A stretch of 64,000 nt of DNA from Ailurus styani. Its lineage: Eukaryota > Chordata > Mammalia > Carnivora > Ailuridae. A program made the translations under genes and the position numbers. The notes below the pieces were generated by a model that ran no database searches, was not told the DNA's origin, and saw only the letters and a list, made by a program, of their open reading frames with translations. This document shows positions 43,671 to 56,900 of this stretch, in pieces. The stretch spans positions 376,135-440,134 of the forward strand of contig LNAC01000347.1 of assembly GCA_002007465.1 (NCBI GenBank), in the 5' to 3' direction. Each line of letters starts with the position of its first letter. Positions within the stretch are counted from its first letter, which is position 1.

Positions 43671-43855
43671 TTATTTTTAATGTTATTTATTTATTTTGCG
43701 GGGGGGAGGGCAGAGGGAGAGGGAGAGAATCCTCAGGTAGACTCCATGCTGAGCATAGAGCCCGATGGGAGGCCTGAGCTCACGACCCTGAGATTATGAC
43801 CTGAGCCAAAACCAAGGGTGGATTGCTTAACTGACTGAGCCACCCAGGCATCCCC
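43671..43855 (-). repeat. CAN-SINE, older
   Basis: Antisense copy with a diverged G-run (GCGGGGGGGAGGG) in the CT block. Flanks CATATTTTCT and CACATTTTCT. Confidence 0.85.
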
Positions 43856-44284
43856 CACATTTTCTAAAAGATTTTGGGCATGTTTTTTACCAAGGCCCAC
43901 ACTCTGACCATCCAAAGTGTGTGATGACATCGTCATTGCTTTCTGCTTCTCCTGCCTCAGGCATGACCCCTGGGGCTCTGGGTGTTGGGGGGAGGGCATC
44001 CCATGGCTCACCTCAGGTGAAGCTGCACTTGGGGGATGTTTGCGAGCCCCAAGAGATGGCTTTCAATTCCCAATGTAATAAGCCCTGTGCAGGAAGCCTA
44101 GTTGGTGAACTAGGTTTAATTCAAGACATTGACCTGTTGGTCAATATTAGCAGCACAAAAAACAGACTTGTTTATGGTGAGCTCAATGCCTCGGGTTCTG
44201 GATCTTCCAGTGGCCGTGTTTGCAGTGTCTGCATTTTGGGTGTAATCCAGAGAACACTCTCCTTTGTTCCCTTTATTTCTCATG

Positions 44285-44455
44285 AAAGGAATGAATATTT
44301 ACACAGTGGTAGGTACTTTGACCATTACGTTATTTAGTCCTCAGTCCTCACAATAGCCCTCTGAGGTCAGTAGTGCAACCGCCACACCCATTCTAGAGAT
44401 TCGGAGACTGAGGCTTACAGAGGTGGAAAAGGTTGTACGACATTAGTAAGGAATC
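44285..44455 (-). repeat. MIR fragment
   Basis: Antisense MIR: TTTAGTCCTCAGTCCTCACA, then GATTCGGAGACTGAGGCTTA and CAGAGGTGGAAAAGGTTGTA. Confidence 0.7.
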
Positions 44456-46008
44456 ATGATTCTACAGCCCAGAGGCCCCCGCCTTTGAAAGATGGGGATG
44501 GTAACACACACTTACCATTTCCGTTTGAGGACTGGACATAGTTGGGTATCGTGCCTGGTAGAGGGGCTGTGAGTGAATGGGACCCGATGCACATCCGGGC
44601 CTTCAGCTTTCTCAGTGTTCATTCTCTCGGTGAAGCCAGGGTGGCCGTTAATCCACAGTCTTGATTATAGACCCAAAGGAGCACAGCTTTCCCTCTCCAC
44701 CCTGTGACAACGCCCCTCCCAAAGGAACACACCACCTTCCATCCCTGGTACTCAGACTCCCATCTACCTGATGTTGCCAGCTCCCCATTGTTTCATTCCA
44801 GCACCTCCAAGGGCCCCTATCCCTTTGTGTTGCTTCTGCCATGCCAGCACGAGCTTGCCCTCTCTTGATCATTTTCAGAGTACATTTTGCTGCCTCTCAT
44901 CTGAGAGATTTCACTGGGTCTCTGGAACAAATATGATGTCCGGAGCCTCCACATTAGAACACTCAGTAGTCATGTTAGGTTAACTGTCTCTTGTGGGTAA
45001 TCTGGGGCTAGGATTTTAATCTCCATAGGTTTCAAATGACTAAGAGAAGAGTCAAAAGAAAGACCATTCAGGCTGTGTTTTAAGTGACCACTCATTGCTT
45101 AGAAACGGCATTCTGGAGGCTACCAGACATGACCTTTTTGGATTCATGGTCTAAACCAAAGGATAATGTTTGGCTCTGGCTAACTGGGGAAGCAGGATAG
45201 AATTACTATAAAAAGGGTGTTTGCAGGTGTTCCTATGTCTCACATTCTTTCACCGTAAGATTTATTTCAAACAGAATTTGGACTGTTGGGAAGTTTCAGG
45301 GACAGAGAACAACAGGAATTAACCTGAGACCTGAGACTAGCCCTGGCCAGATTCACAGCCTCATCCCCATCTTTCAGAGCAGGTGGAGAGGGGTCAAACT
45401 GGTTGGAGCTCTGCGTGCTAAGCAGAGAGTGGAGAGATGGAGCTCCTCAAGGTGTATGGTGATATTGAACTTCACCAGTATTGCTTTATTTTTGTCTGAA
45501 GGCAGCAGGACGGACAGAGACCTGGACGGGCTTCTTGGATGGAGGGCTTGAATCATTTGCCAATCGCCCAGAGTTCACTGCTGTTGGATGTTTGTAGTTG
45601 TTTGTTTGTTTGTCTTGCTTACCTTTGCTCCTTAACCATCCTACTTGGGACCCTGAAGGCGACCAGAGAATTCACCAGTTTTCTCACTAGGGAGAGGTTA
45701 ACACGAAGCCACCATTTCTCTTCTCCCTCTCATCATATTTTCTCCACGTTGATTTTGTTGTAAGGTTCATTCTAAGGTGTGTTAGCAGTGAGTTCCTACA
45801 CTCAAACATATTTCTCTAATCAGGGAATTTGGATGCCTTTTTAATAATCGTGTCTCCCAAGACAATAAAGTAGTGGGTCTTTAGGAAGATCCCTGAACTT
45901 TCAACACTCAATAGCTAGAGAGGCAACTTAAAAAGAATGAATCTTGACAGCAACCCAACAGAGGCTGTGCCCAGGCCATGACAAGACAACTGTAAAAAAG
46001 GAATTAGC

Positions 46009-46220
46009 GGGCGCCTGGGTGGCTCAGTGGGTTAAAGCCGCTGCCTTTGGCTCAGGTCATGATCCCAGGGTCCTGGGATCGAGGCCCACATCGGGCTCTC
46101 TGCTCAGCGGGGAGCCTGCTTCCTCCTCTCTCTGTCTCTCTGCCTGCCTCTCTGCCTACTTGTAATCTCTCTGTCTGTGTCAAAGAATAAATAAAATCTT
46201 AAAAAAAAAAAAAAAAAAAA
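46009..46220 (+). repeat. CAN-SINE abutting U6 pseudogene
   Basis: Sense copy. Its target site duplication AAGGAATTAGC includes the flank of the U6 pseudogene that starts at 46232. Confidence 0.94.
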
Positions 46221-46231
46221 AAGGAATTAGC

Positions 46232-46328
46232 GTGGCTTTGTCAGCACATACATTACAATTGAAACAATACAAAGATTAGCACAGCTCGGTGCAAAGATGA
46301 CGCACATGTCTGTGATGTGTTCCATATT
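46232..46328 (+). pseudogene. RNU6 pseudogene: U6 snRNA retropseudogene
   Basis: GTGGCTTTGTCAGCACATAC, then CAATTGAAACAATACAAAG, ATTAGCACAGC, GCAAAGATGACGCA and GTGTTCCATATT follow U6 from end to end. There are many substitutions and a small deletion before GATTAGCA. An A-run follows, and AAGGAATT flanks it on both sides, so it arose by retrotransposition. No U6-type PSE or TATA precedes it, because a SINE abuts its 5' end. It is not expected to be expressed. Confidence 0.88.
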
Positions 46329-46520
46329 AAAAAAAAAAAGAGGAAAGGAATTCAACTTTTCCAAGAGTTCAACTGTAAATCCAACATATAAGAAAATAGT
46401 GTGGTTGTGGGCAACATTGCTTCAAGACACCTGTAAGATTTTGTGAACCCCAGTGACTTTGTTGTCATATGATTGTAGATATTCACAAGGTTTTCATCAT
46501 CGACCGAGCTACCAAGCTGA

Positions 46521-46710
46521 TTTTTTTTAAGGTTTTATTTATTTGACAGAGAGAGAGACAGCAAGAGAGGGAACACAAACAGGGGGAGTGGGAGAGGGAG
46601 AAACAGGCTTCCCGCTGAGCAGGGAGCCTGATGTGGGGCTCGATCCCACGACCGGGGATCGTGACCTGAGCCGAAGGCAGATGCCTAAAGACTGAGCACC
46701 CAGGGGCCCC
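46521..46710 (-). repeat. CAN-SINE
   Basis: Antisense copy. Flanks ACCAAGCTGATTTT and ACCGAACTGATTTT. Confidence 0.9.
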
Positions 46711-47830
46711 TACCGAACTGATTTTTAAATTTCTTGTGAATTTTGTTAGCACAGGCAGCATCCTCAAGTGGAACCCCAGTTAGGACCGGATACTTGGCAG
46801 TTTGGAGCTTAGTGGGCGAAGGACCACGGTGAGTGCTGTGTTGGAGAGCTGAGGTCAGTCTCACTCTCTGAGTGAGAGCCATGTGCCACCCCAAGGGTGC
46901 ACCCTCCCAGCCACAGCACTCCGTGCACTGCCTGCGCCAGAAGGCTGGCTTTCTTGCCAATTCCTTGAAGCATGCATTGTTGCCTATGGGGCCAGAGCAG
47001 CAAATGTGAGACGAGGAGACCCAGCAGTCCTCTAAGTTGGTACAGAGCTTTTAGTATTCTCAAAGCACGTTCAGTAATCCTGTGAGACAGGCAGGGGTCA
47101 CTAGCACCATAACCACTGTGGCCCTTGCCATGGTGAGGTGGAAAGTACAATCAGGTGGCTCCCATTAGCCCTATCCTCTTTAAGTGCCGTCCTTCCCAGT
47201 TGCAGACGAGGACACGCAGGCAGACAGACATACTGAACCGGGCCTAGGTTTGCCTGGTTCCCTGATGCCTGGGTCAAGACTAGAATCCTGGTCCTGACTA
47301 GGCCTGCCTTTGTCGGTGCCTCTCCCAGCACTCAGAAAAGTCTTGTGACAGAGACAAAAGCATGCCCAACTCCCGCGGAACATTTCAGTCCAAACCGGCC
47401 CACCTCCTTGATCCTGTTAGATAAGATTTTCTTTTTGCAAGGTCATTCACGAAACCATCATATTAACTCCTGGTTCCTATCTCAAAATACCAGAGACTCT
47501 CAAATGTATGGAATACATTTGATACCTTGATATGTTTCAAGGTTTGTTCTATCGTTTGTTCTTTCTTTTTTCTTAAATTGTGAGATAGAGCCTACATACA
47601 GGAGAGTGCATTTATGTGCAGTTTAAAGACTAGTTATAAAGACCGATTGTTAATTCTGTTTAAGAAACAGAATATTAATAGCACTCCAGACTCCTCCCCC
47701 AGGCCCCTCCCCAGTCACAACCCTCATTCTCCTTACTGGAGGTAATCACCATCATGCTCCTATGATCACTGTTCTCTTACTTTTCTTATTTTTCTTATTT
47801 TGCCCTTCAGAAAACCCTGAGCCCGGAGTC

Positions 47831-47917
47831 ATGGCAACCAAACCCAAGCTCTTCTACTTCCGTGGCAGGGGCAGGATGGAGTCCATCCGCTGGCTGTTGG
47901 CTGCAGCTGGAGTGGAG
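47831..47917 (+). CDS. second GSTA, coding exon 2 (residues 1-29)
   Basis: The acceptor TGCCCTTCAG ends at 47810, followed by 20 bases of 5'UTR and ATG at 47831. It encodes [16 protein letters not shown], with Tyr9 and Arg15. Phe8 and Arg11 differ from the usual His and Asn. The donor GAG|GTTGGT is at 47918. Confidence 0.94.
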
Positions 47918-50900
47918 GTTGGTTCCTGATTGGGAAAAGAAAGGAGTGTAATTAGGGTGGACTGGGGTGGTCCTCTTCCCCCTTCAAAATTTAGGATGGT
48001 GCCGGAGCACCTGGGTGGCTCAGTGAGTTAAGCGTCTGCCTTCTGCTCAGGTCATGATCTCAGGGTCCTGGGATCGAGGCCCGCATTGGGCTCTCTGCTC
48101 AGCAGGGAGCCTGCTTCCTCCTCTCTCTCTCTGCCTGCCTCTCTGCCTACTTGTGATCTCTCTTTGTCAAATAAATAAATAAAATCTTAAAAAAAAAATT
48201 TAGGGTGGTCCTTCGAGATAGATCCACTGTTTCCCTTTCCACCTACCTTTCTTTGTAAGAGGTGAGAGAGGGCTCACAGTCCTCTGTTTAAGCAAGGTTG
48301 GGAGGGTAGAACCCTAGGGAGATGTTCTGGAAGCTTCATAAGGGCCCAAGAGGTCATGGTGACTCATAAGACAGAGGAGAGAAAGGAGACCAACTCGATC
48401 ATTGTCTTCTGGAACCAACTGATTTCCTGTGGTCTTTCTGGCTCTGGCTTGGCACCTCAGTCTTACTCTACCCATATCTGCCAACTGGAACCATAGGCCT
48501 GTGGCAGTCTAGTCTCCTCTTGAGCCCTCCTTGGAAAGGCCTGCCCCACTGGGATCTTTCCTTAACTCTGAATTCCTTAGCCATTGACTTTTCCATAGAT
48601 TTTCACAAGTTCTTTGGAATTGTTTGGTTTCAGACAGGTGTGGACTTTTTTCCCCCCCATTTGAATGCCATCTTCTATAAGACAAGGACCCATGCATGAC
48701 TTTCTTTGTTTTGTTCACCTTATCCTACTTATCTCTAAGTTTAGGGGACCAAAAAAACCACTCTTTCCCACAGGAGTTTTAGGGATTCCATCAATAAATA
48801 ATGACAACCCCCCCCCGAGTAATAATCTTCAGATCCTTTTCATTGAATGTATGAGCATCAAAGAGAAATTTAATTTGGCCTGATAGAGAGGAAGAATGGC
48901 ACACGAGAGAGAAAAGAAAGAAAAGAGGAATGGAAAAAGGGAAATCATTGGGGGAAGTTGATGAAAAGGATAAGAATTTGGAGAGAAAAAAGAGCTAGGG
49001 TGAAGAAAAGGGCAAATATGAATGCGGTTGAGGAGATCCTATAAGTAGGCAAAACCCCAACAGAGGTGCCAGTCCCATGCCCATATAAACTAATCTACAC
49101 ACACGCTGGCGGAACTTTCAGTTGTGTGGAAATTGACAACTTTGTGGTTCCTTTTAAAATTTTCATTCTGGGGCGCCTGGGGGGCTCAGTGGGTTAAAGC
49201 CGCTGCCTTCGGCTCAGGTCATGATCCCAGGGTCCTGGGATCGAGGCCCACATCGGGCTCTCTGCTCGGCGGAGAGCCTGCTTCCTCCTCTCTCCTCTCT
49301 CTCTGCCTGCCTCTCTGCCTACTTGTAATCTCTCTCTCTGTGTCAAATGAATAATAAAAAAAAAAAATCTAAAAAAAAAAATAAAAAATAAAATAAAATT
49401 TTCATTCTGAAAGCCATTGGGCACTTTATACTGTGAACATCTCTCCCCACCCCCCCAGGACATTAAAGTTATAACAAAGTTTCTATCCTTTATCTAGTTT
49501 GAAGAAGAATTTATTGAAACAACAGAACAATATGAGAAGTTGCTGAAAGGTGAGCCTAGATTAATTCAATGTTTTCTTACTGGAAAAATTAAATATTTGT
49601 TTCTATAAATATTCATTTCAATACAGAACACAGAACTCTGGAGTGACAACTATTAGAAAAAGGACTGCTCGCACTGAATGAGTGCTCACTGTATCCCTGT
49701 CACAGGGCTAAATTTATCATCTGCATTGTGTCTTTAGCTGTCATAAAAGCTTATGAAGTAGACTCTGACCCGGAGCTCAATTAGAGATGGTAGCATGGGT
49801 TTGACTCAGCTAATTTGTGCAATATTCCCCACCCCATTAACAAATGCTTTAAGAATTCTTAAATAATGATCCAGTGGATTGGAAGGGAGGGAGCAAAAGG
49901 GAAGGGGAATTTGAACTAAGATATTCTCTAGTTTTCCTGGCTCATATCTGTTCTTTCTTAGTGGTTTCAACAGATTAACAGACACCATCTTAGCAGATCA
50001 CAATTGTAGAACTAAGATTATGGAAAAGACCGAAATTTGATTAAATTTGGAAGAAGTCCTTCATCCTTACAATTCCCTAGAAAAATTTCTCACTCCAAGA
50101 GAAAAGACTAGTACTTTCATAATGCTTCTTAACCTTCTAACAGCCACAGCATTACTTTCCTTACCTAAGGAAACATGGATGTCCTCACCATTGCTGATAG
50201 ACAGTCATGAAATTGACACATATTATTTTTTGGAGGAACATTCAACTAACAATCAGCAGACCTGCCATTTACAAACTCTGTGACTTTGCAGAAGGCCTTC
50301 AACTTCTCTGCATCTTATCTCCTTACCTTATAAAATAAATATAATGTCTGTGGTCACAGATGCAGAATACCAGTAGATCTCACAAAGTGGGGAAGGCTAG
50401 CTAGCCCCTCACCCAATTCTTGTCCAGGAAATTTATTGTCCGGAATATCCCTGAACCTCCCCATTCTCTTTGTTTCTTCCCTATTCCACCCCAAATATGG
50501 CCAGTCATAGGTACGTAGTCTATTATATGAGTGAGCTAAATGATCTCAAAGATCCTTTCCTATACTCTTGATCTAAGAGTTTTAAAAATTCTTCTGAAGA
50601 AGATCATCAGCTCCTAGAAGCATGGGTCATATCTAAAGGACTTCTGCCCACTAATGAGCCCAGCACCTAGTTTAGACGCTCATTCGATGTTGGACAAATG
50701 TAGAACTGCCTTTAGGAAATGGAGTTTTTACAGTCTCTCCATTAATAATAGTACTAATATTTCCAAAGCATGGTCACGAGCATGATCTTATTCTTGCTCA
50801 AGGAAACTCTACTATGGGCAGATCAGAAAATAGGCTCAGGGAAGACAGACACTCGCTTGAAGTCATCAACTAGACAGAGACACTGGCTCTCTGGAAAGCC

Positions 50901-53900
50901 CTGTGGTGGTTTTCTCTCCACCATCCTCTACTGCTTCTCATTAAGTCAAGTGGCAACAGTATTGGAAGTTGGAGAAATTAATTCTGACCTTTGCCAATGC
51001 ACTAGTGAAGTCTGCTTCCTAGCCTCGATAAAAAGTTCCTTATTCTTGGGCGCCTGGGTGGCTCAGTGGGTTAAAGCCTCTGCCTTCGGCTCAGGTCATG
51101 ATCTCAGGGTCCTGGGATCGAGGCCCGCATCGGGCTCCCTGCTCGGTGGGGAGCCTGCTTCCTCCTCTCTCTCTGCCTGCCTCTCTGCCTACTTGTGATC
51201 TCTCTCCCTCTGTGAAATAAATAAATAAAATCATTTAAAAAAAAAGTTCCTTATTCTCAACAATGTACAGGTGGTAAAGGAAATTTAAAGGCCATTTATT
51301 TCTTCAAAACCCTATGAAAAGAGCAGTATTTATAGTACACCTTTAAATGCATTACTTATATAGGCAGTCACTCCCAAAGAAGAAAATTTAACTTTACTGA
51401 ACACTAATCATTGACAGTTTTCAGTGTTTTATTTATCTCATTTCACCCTTTCAAAAATCCTGCTAGATGGATATGATCACCATTTTAGAGTAAAGGAAAC
51501 TAAAGCTCAGATAGGCCATTTGCTTAAAGTCACATGGCTGGGGAGGGCTAAAGCTGGCGTTTGGACCTGGTCTGCCTGGGTTCTTGCCACCTCTGTCCTG
51601 CTGCCACACAGACCTGGGCTGGTGCCTCCTGTGCTTGTCAAAGAATTCAGGCTCTTATCCTCCACCCCGGGAATCAGAATATCAGGGGAGTGGGGTGAGT
51701 ACTTTTAACAACCCACCATGCTGGGATGATTCTCATACACCCAGAAGCACTTATATCGTAAGTCCTAGTAAATGTACAGCATCTTAAACAATCATGATTA
51801 ACCAACACACAAAAATACATGAAACCTTCAAGCAAATCTCAGATTTTCCATAAAGCAGATCTTAGGCGTTTCCTCGACAACTGGGGTCTCTAGTTCACCA
51901 CTTTGGATGAAAACTAAATCACTCAACAAAATTAGAAGAGACCCTCCTGCAGGCTTACCAGAACCAGGGAAGGAGAGTATCTTAACCTCACTTTGCTCAA
52001 TCCACAGATGGACGCCTGCTTTTCGGCCAAGTGCCTATGGTTGAAATTGATGGAATGGTGCTCACGCAGACTAGAGCTATCCTCAGCTACCTTGCTGCCA
52101 AGTACGACTTGTACGGGAAAGACCTGAAGGAGACAGTCAGGTAGCATAGCGTTCACAGCTGTACTCGATTATTATCCAAGCTCTGTAGTCCTGCACCTGC
52201 TAAGACCCAGTGAAGGTGTTGCCTTTCAGCCTAGACTGGGGGGAGAAGGCAAAGGGGAACAATGGGGAGATGGCTCTTGCTACACCCATATGTCTTGTGC
52301 ATGACTGAATAAATACTCCAGCTTTTCCCTCTTACCACTCATGATGGCGTGCATGCAACATTTTCATATTCTCTCTCCACTCCTAACAAAATACGTCCCC
52401 ATAAAATGATCTGGTAAACTGTTCAACACGAAGGTGGAAATGACTGACTGGGCAAACAAACATTGAGCATTGTATCAGCGGTCTGTTACCACAGATAATG
52501 CTGTATCACATATCACCTTGAAACTCAGTGATTTAAATCAGCATGCATTTATTACTGTGTCATGTGGGTGTTGGCACAGCTGGGCCAGCTGGGCCAGGCT
52601 TGATTCCTCTTGGCTGGACTCACTCACATGATCTGTGGTCAACCAGTAGTCAGCCAAGAGGCTCTGGTTTTGGGTGCTGAGTATCAGCCAAGGGGCAAAT
52701 GGGTCATGTGTCTCTCATCCTCTTATGCCGAGCTTGTTCTTGGGGCAGCTAGGGAGGGTTCTAGGGGAGAGACTGAAAGCACACAAGGCCTCTTAAGCTC
52801 AGAACTGGTTAATTTCACCTCATCCCATTAGTCAAAGCAAGTCATGAGATTATCTCAGAAAACAGTCATCCTAATTTGCAGTTCCAAAAGTAGATGGCAA
52901 GAGAAGCAATTTCAAACAGTGTGTGAAAAAATCCTTTTATAATACTGTAAACAAGTACTAATACGCAAAAGCAATCTGTTTCTCATCGTTTTGATGCATG
53001 CATTTGTCTTTTTTACAATTAAAGGTGACCGGCTAGGTAGCAATCTAACCTCTAAGAAAGATGATTTATAATTCAGATAGCACAATAAGGTAAATTATGC
53101 TTTTTTGTATGTTAAAAAGCAAAAGACAAAGATGACCATTGAACCAAATCTGTTGGGCAATTAGCATATGGAGGGGATACACAGACACACAACCCTTCAT
53201 GTTTGCGCACTGGTTGTAGAGATAACTTGCACAGCATGATTGCACCAATAGGCCAATAATCAATGGTAATATATCTATCATTCTTTGTTATTGTTGTTAT
53301 TTTTAACCTTTTCTGTGTTTGTCAATGAAAGGAAAATTTTAGAGACTGAAAACCAGGTGTCTGACCTGACTAGGAAAGCAAACTTTTCTTTCTCAGTTGC
53401 CAGGTCAGGGGAAGACCTGCTATATTATGTATTTTTCCTAAAGAAGTGAAAAGATTCTGGGACTAATAGTCTTGGACTTCTGGTAAACTTCACTCGGTTG
53501 CGTTTTTAAAACCATAATAACGTATTTATTTATGGCAGCTTTCAACTTGGAGGCACTTGTTTCTTTTTTCACACATCCCTTCATCCAGGGAACATTTCCA
53601 GAGACCCTTGTATCCTCTGGTCCCTTGGAGGGCTCTGGTTCCAAAAATCACTCCTGAGCACGGAATCTGAAGGGAAGGGGTGTGAAAAGTCATTTGCCCC
53701 AATATCCATTTCGCCATCTCAGTGGCGAAGTAGGAAAGCCCATACTCAGAGGTTCCCATGGGAACGCGAGTCACGCGCTGTTTTGTCAGGGTCAACATGT
53801 ACACTGATGGCACCCTGGACCTCATGCTAATGATCGCGGTGGCTGCGTTCAACCCCCCCGCGGAGAAAGAGGAGAATCTTGCGCTAGTCGTGAAGAGAGC

Positions 53901-56900
53901 GAAAACTCGTTACTTCCCCGTCTTTGAAAAGGTAGGGGGCAGGGACCCGGTTTGGACGCCGGCGAGGCCTCACCCCAGCCGGGTAGAGGCGCCTGCATGC
54001 TCTCGCGAGAGACTGGGTCCCGTTTGGCGGCCGCTGCGCGCGCAGATCCTGCGGGAGGGGCGGGAGGGGCGGGAGCAGGGGGGCGGAGCTGACATCCTCG
54101 AGCGACCCCAGTCCCCCCTCCCATTCCAGAAAGAACCGAGAGGCAGGTTTCGGGCACAGCAAGTTCCCACTGTCGCTTCCCGGGATGCAGGAATGCAGGA
54201 CTTATTTCCTGTTGCTGAGAAGAAGAGTTCAGCAGTGACTATCTGAAAAGACAAGCTGTGGCCGTGCTTTACTGCACTCGGACCAAAACTTTAGTAAAGG
54301 TTGCAAAACAAAGGACATGACGTAATTATGTGGAACTTGTGACAAAACAGAATGGGGATAAGCCAAATGCAATGGAAGGATACAGCATTTCTGTTCTGAT
54401 TTTTAAAATAAGCCATCAGCAGCCCAGGGCATCATCACCTTAAATTCACCGTGTCAGATGTTTCTTTACCTTTATTTTATTTTGTTTTGTTTGTTTGTTT
54501 CTTTACCTTTAATAAACGGGAGGTTAATCATGCCTCAAGCAAAAGACAAGCTCTTTTAAATTTACTTTTACGAAGTCGTTTTGAAGTGAATGCTAATTAC
54601 GAATGCCCTTGAAATAACATTCGGTAAGGTTCCAAACTTAGAGGACAGCATGGGACATGGTAAGAAAGACGACTTGTTAGCAGAGGGCTCCATAAATAAA
54701 GGCTTGCCAGACAGAAGAATTCGGTGGGATTTCTCCTCAGTCTTCGTCCTGGGAAAGAATGATTTACTACTGATGAGTCTATAATGAAGAGTTTTGCCAG
54801 TACTTCAGAGTCCTAGATGATCCAGTTCCTCTTTATTCAGGAGCAATGAACAGTGTTGAAATGCCTTCCATTGAAAAGACTAGTATTATTTGAGTTGTAA
54901 TGTTAAATGGACTTTCTGATACTATTTTCTACTTGTGCTGTAGTAGCCTGATTCTAACTAATCATAACCTTTGTGTCTCCCTATACTGGTGGGTATAGTT
55001 TTACTTAACCAGATGTAGGCTTATAAGAGAGAGCTCTGTTCCTGAGCTTCACTACCCAAAATGGCTTGATAATCACTGACAAACTTTCAACAAGACTGTG
55101 CCAATTTATGGCAACGTTTAAGAGTGTTTAAGAGTTGGTTTCATCTGATCCTTTCCAGCAGTCTTGGAGATTATCAAGAAAAAGATTCTTTAGTAAATTT
55201 GATCTGTACAGAAGATTCCCTGCTTTTATAAGTGCTTAACCAGGCAAAGTAGTCTTTACTTTTATCTGATAGTCTTTGTTATTTCTCTTTCTGTAGATTT
55301 TGAAAGACCATGGAGAGGATTTTCTCGTTGGCAACAAATTCAGTTGGGCAGACATACAACTGTTAGAAGCAATTTTAATGGTGGAAGAACTTGATGCTTC
55401 TGTTCTTTCTGACTTCCCTCTGCTAAAGGTAGTATGTTCACTTTCACAGGAAGCCCAGGAAAAAGTGAATAGAAACAAAGGTTAAAATGAAATGCATCTC
55501 TAGGTCAATTTCAAAAGAAGACTTGTTAAAAATCATTATTTTTTTCATCTTAGCAATTTTCTTCCAGTTGCCTTACAGGATCATTAGCAAATAAACCCTT
55601 ATGGGAGAGAGAGAGGTTCTGTTGGCTTCTAGCATAAACATTGAGTGCTTTCCTTTTTTTTTCTTTTTTTTCTTTCTTTAGTGTTTTAAGCGTTTTTTCC
55701 TGATGAAGCAAGACTGATAAGTCTTCCTTCGTCGTTTTCCTCCCCGGCGGCCACCAGACAGCTCTGCCCCCCTTTAGTGCCCCTGATGTCGAGGACACCC
55801 CACCATGTCCCTCCATTGCTCAGAGCCTCTCCCTGGGTGTCACTGCCTGTCTCGTGTTGCGTTGACTGTCCTTAGACCTCCCTCTCTCAATCCTGCCACT
55901 GCCAAACCTGAGCCGGTCTCTCTTCCAATTCCTTACAAATCTTTTATCTAAGCGGTGATCATAGGTTTTGTAGTTTAAGAATAGTATTTTTTTTCTTACT
56001 ACCTAAGAAATGAAAGTTCAGGTCTTTACACGAGGCATTTGTATGAAACAAAAAAAGACAAGACCTAACTAGCCAAATGCTACTACTGGATTAGATTCTC
56101 TGATCTATTATTTTACATTTTTTCCCAAAATAAGATCATACTAAATATTGTTTTGTGGCCCGCTTTTAACATTTAAAAAAATTATCATGAATGTTTTGAC
56201 ATGTCAGCTACTTTCTTCTACAATATCATTTTCTTTTCTTTTCATGAAGCAATAGAGTCCCATCTTTTTGAATAACCAAAACTATATAAAAAGGGCATAA
56301 ATTAAGAAAGCTTATTCCCACCAGTACCCTCTCACCTTCCTGCCCCATAATCACTTTTATTGGTTTCCTGCGTACCCTTTCAGTGTTCCTATTTATGCAG
56401 ATACAAGCAAATACGAATATCTATTTTTCTCTCATCCCCACCCCTAGCTTTCTTACACAAAACAGCAAATATATTCTGTTCTGCCCAGGCCTTTTTTTTT
56501 CTTTCTTTCTTTCTCTAAACCGTGCATTCTAGAGTTCAATACAAGGACCTTCCTTTTTTTTTTTTTTTTAAAGATTTTATTTATTTATTTGACAGAGAGA
56601 GACACAGCAAGAAAGGGAACACCAGCAGGGGGAGTGGGAGAGGTAGAAGCAGGCTTTCCCGGAGAGCAGGGAGCCCTATTCGGGGCTCCATCCCAGGACC
56701 CTGGGATCATGACCTGAGCCGAAGGCAGACGCTTAATGACTGAGCCACCCAGGTGCCCCAGGGACCTTTCCGCTTCTTTTTATATACAATATCATTTTAA
56801 ATTACTGGCTTATATACCTTGTAGGGACTTACCATAGTTTATATGACCAGTTTTCTTTTCTTGGAAACATAGACTATTTCCAATTTTTCACTTTGCTAGC

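Larger units (their letters stand above)
40086..47810 (+). other. probable intron 1 of second alpha GST (or intergenic)
   Basis: Seven CAN-SINEs, two MIR remnants (about 43,465-43,600 and 44,285-44,455), a (TTTTG) stretch at 42,103-42,150, and a U6 pseudogene at 46,232. No coding gene is seen between them. Confidence 0.55.
47918..49497 (+). other. second GSTA intron 2
   Basis: About 1.6 kb with sense SINEs at 48004-48198 and 49170-49396, a purine-rich AGA stretch at about 48,880-49,010, and otherwise unique DNA. Confidence 0.65.

Noticed and set aside
46232..46328. Active U6 snRNA gene
   Set aside because: Many substitutions, an A-run after the 3' end, flanking repeats, and no upstream PSE or TATA because a SINE abuts it.
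53758..54246. Open frame of 162 codons extending past exon 5 of the second GST
   Set aside because: It is exon 5 read through its donor into the CpG-rich intron. The 142-bp exon size and AAAAG|GTAGGG donor fix the true end.
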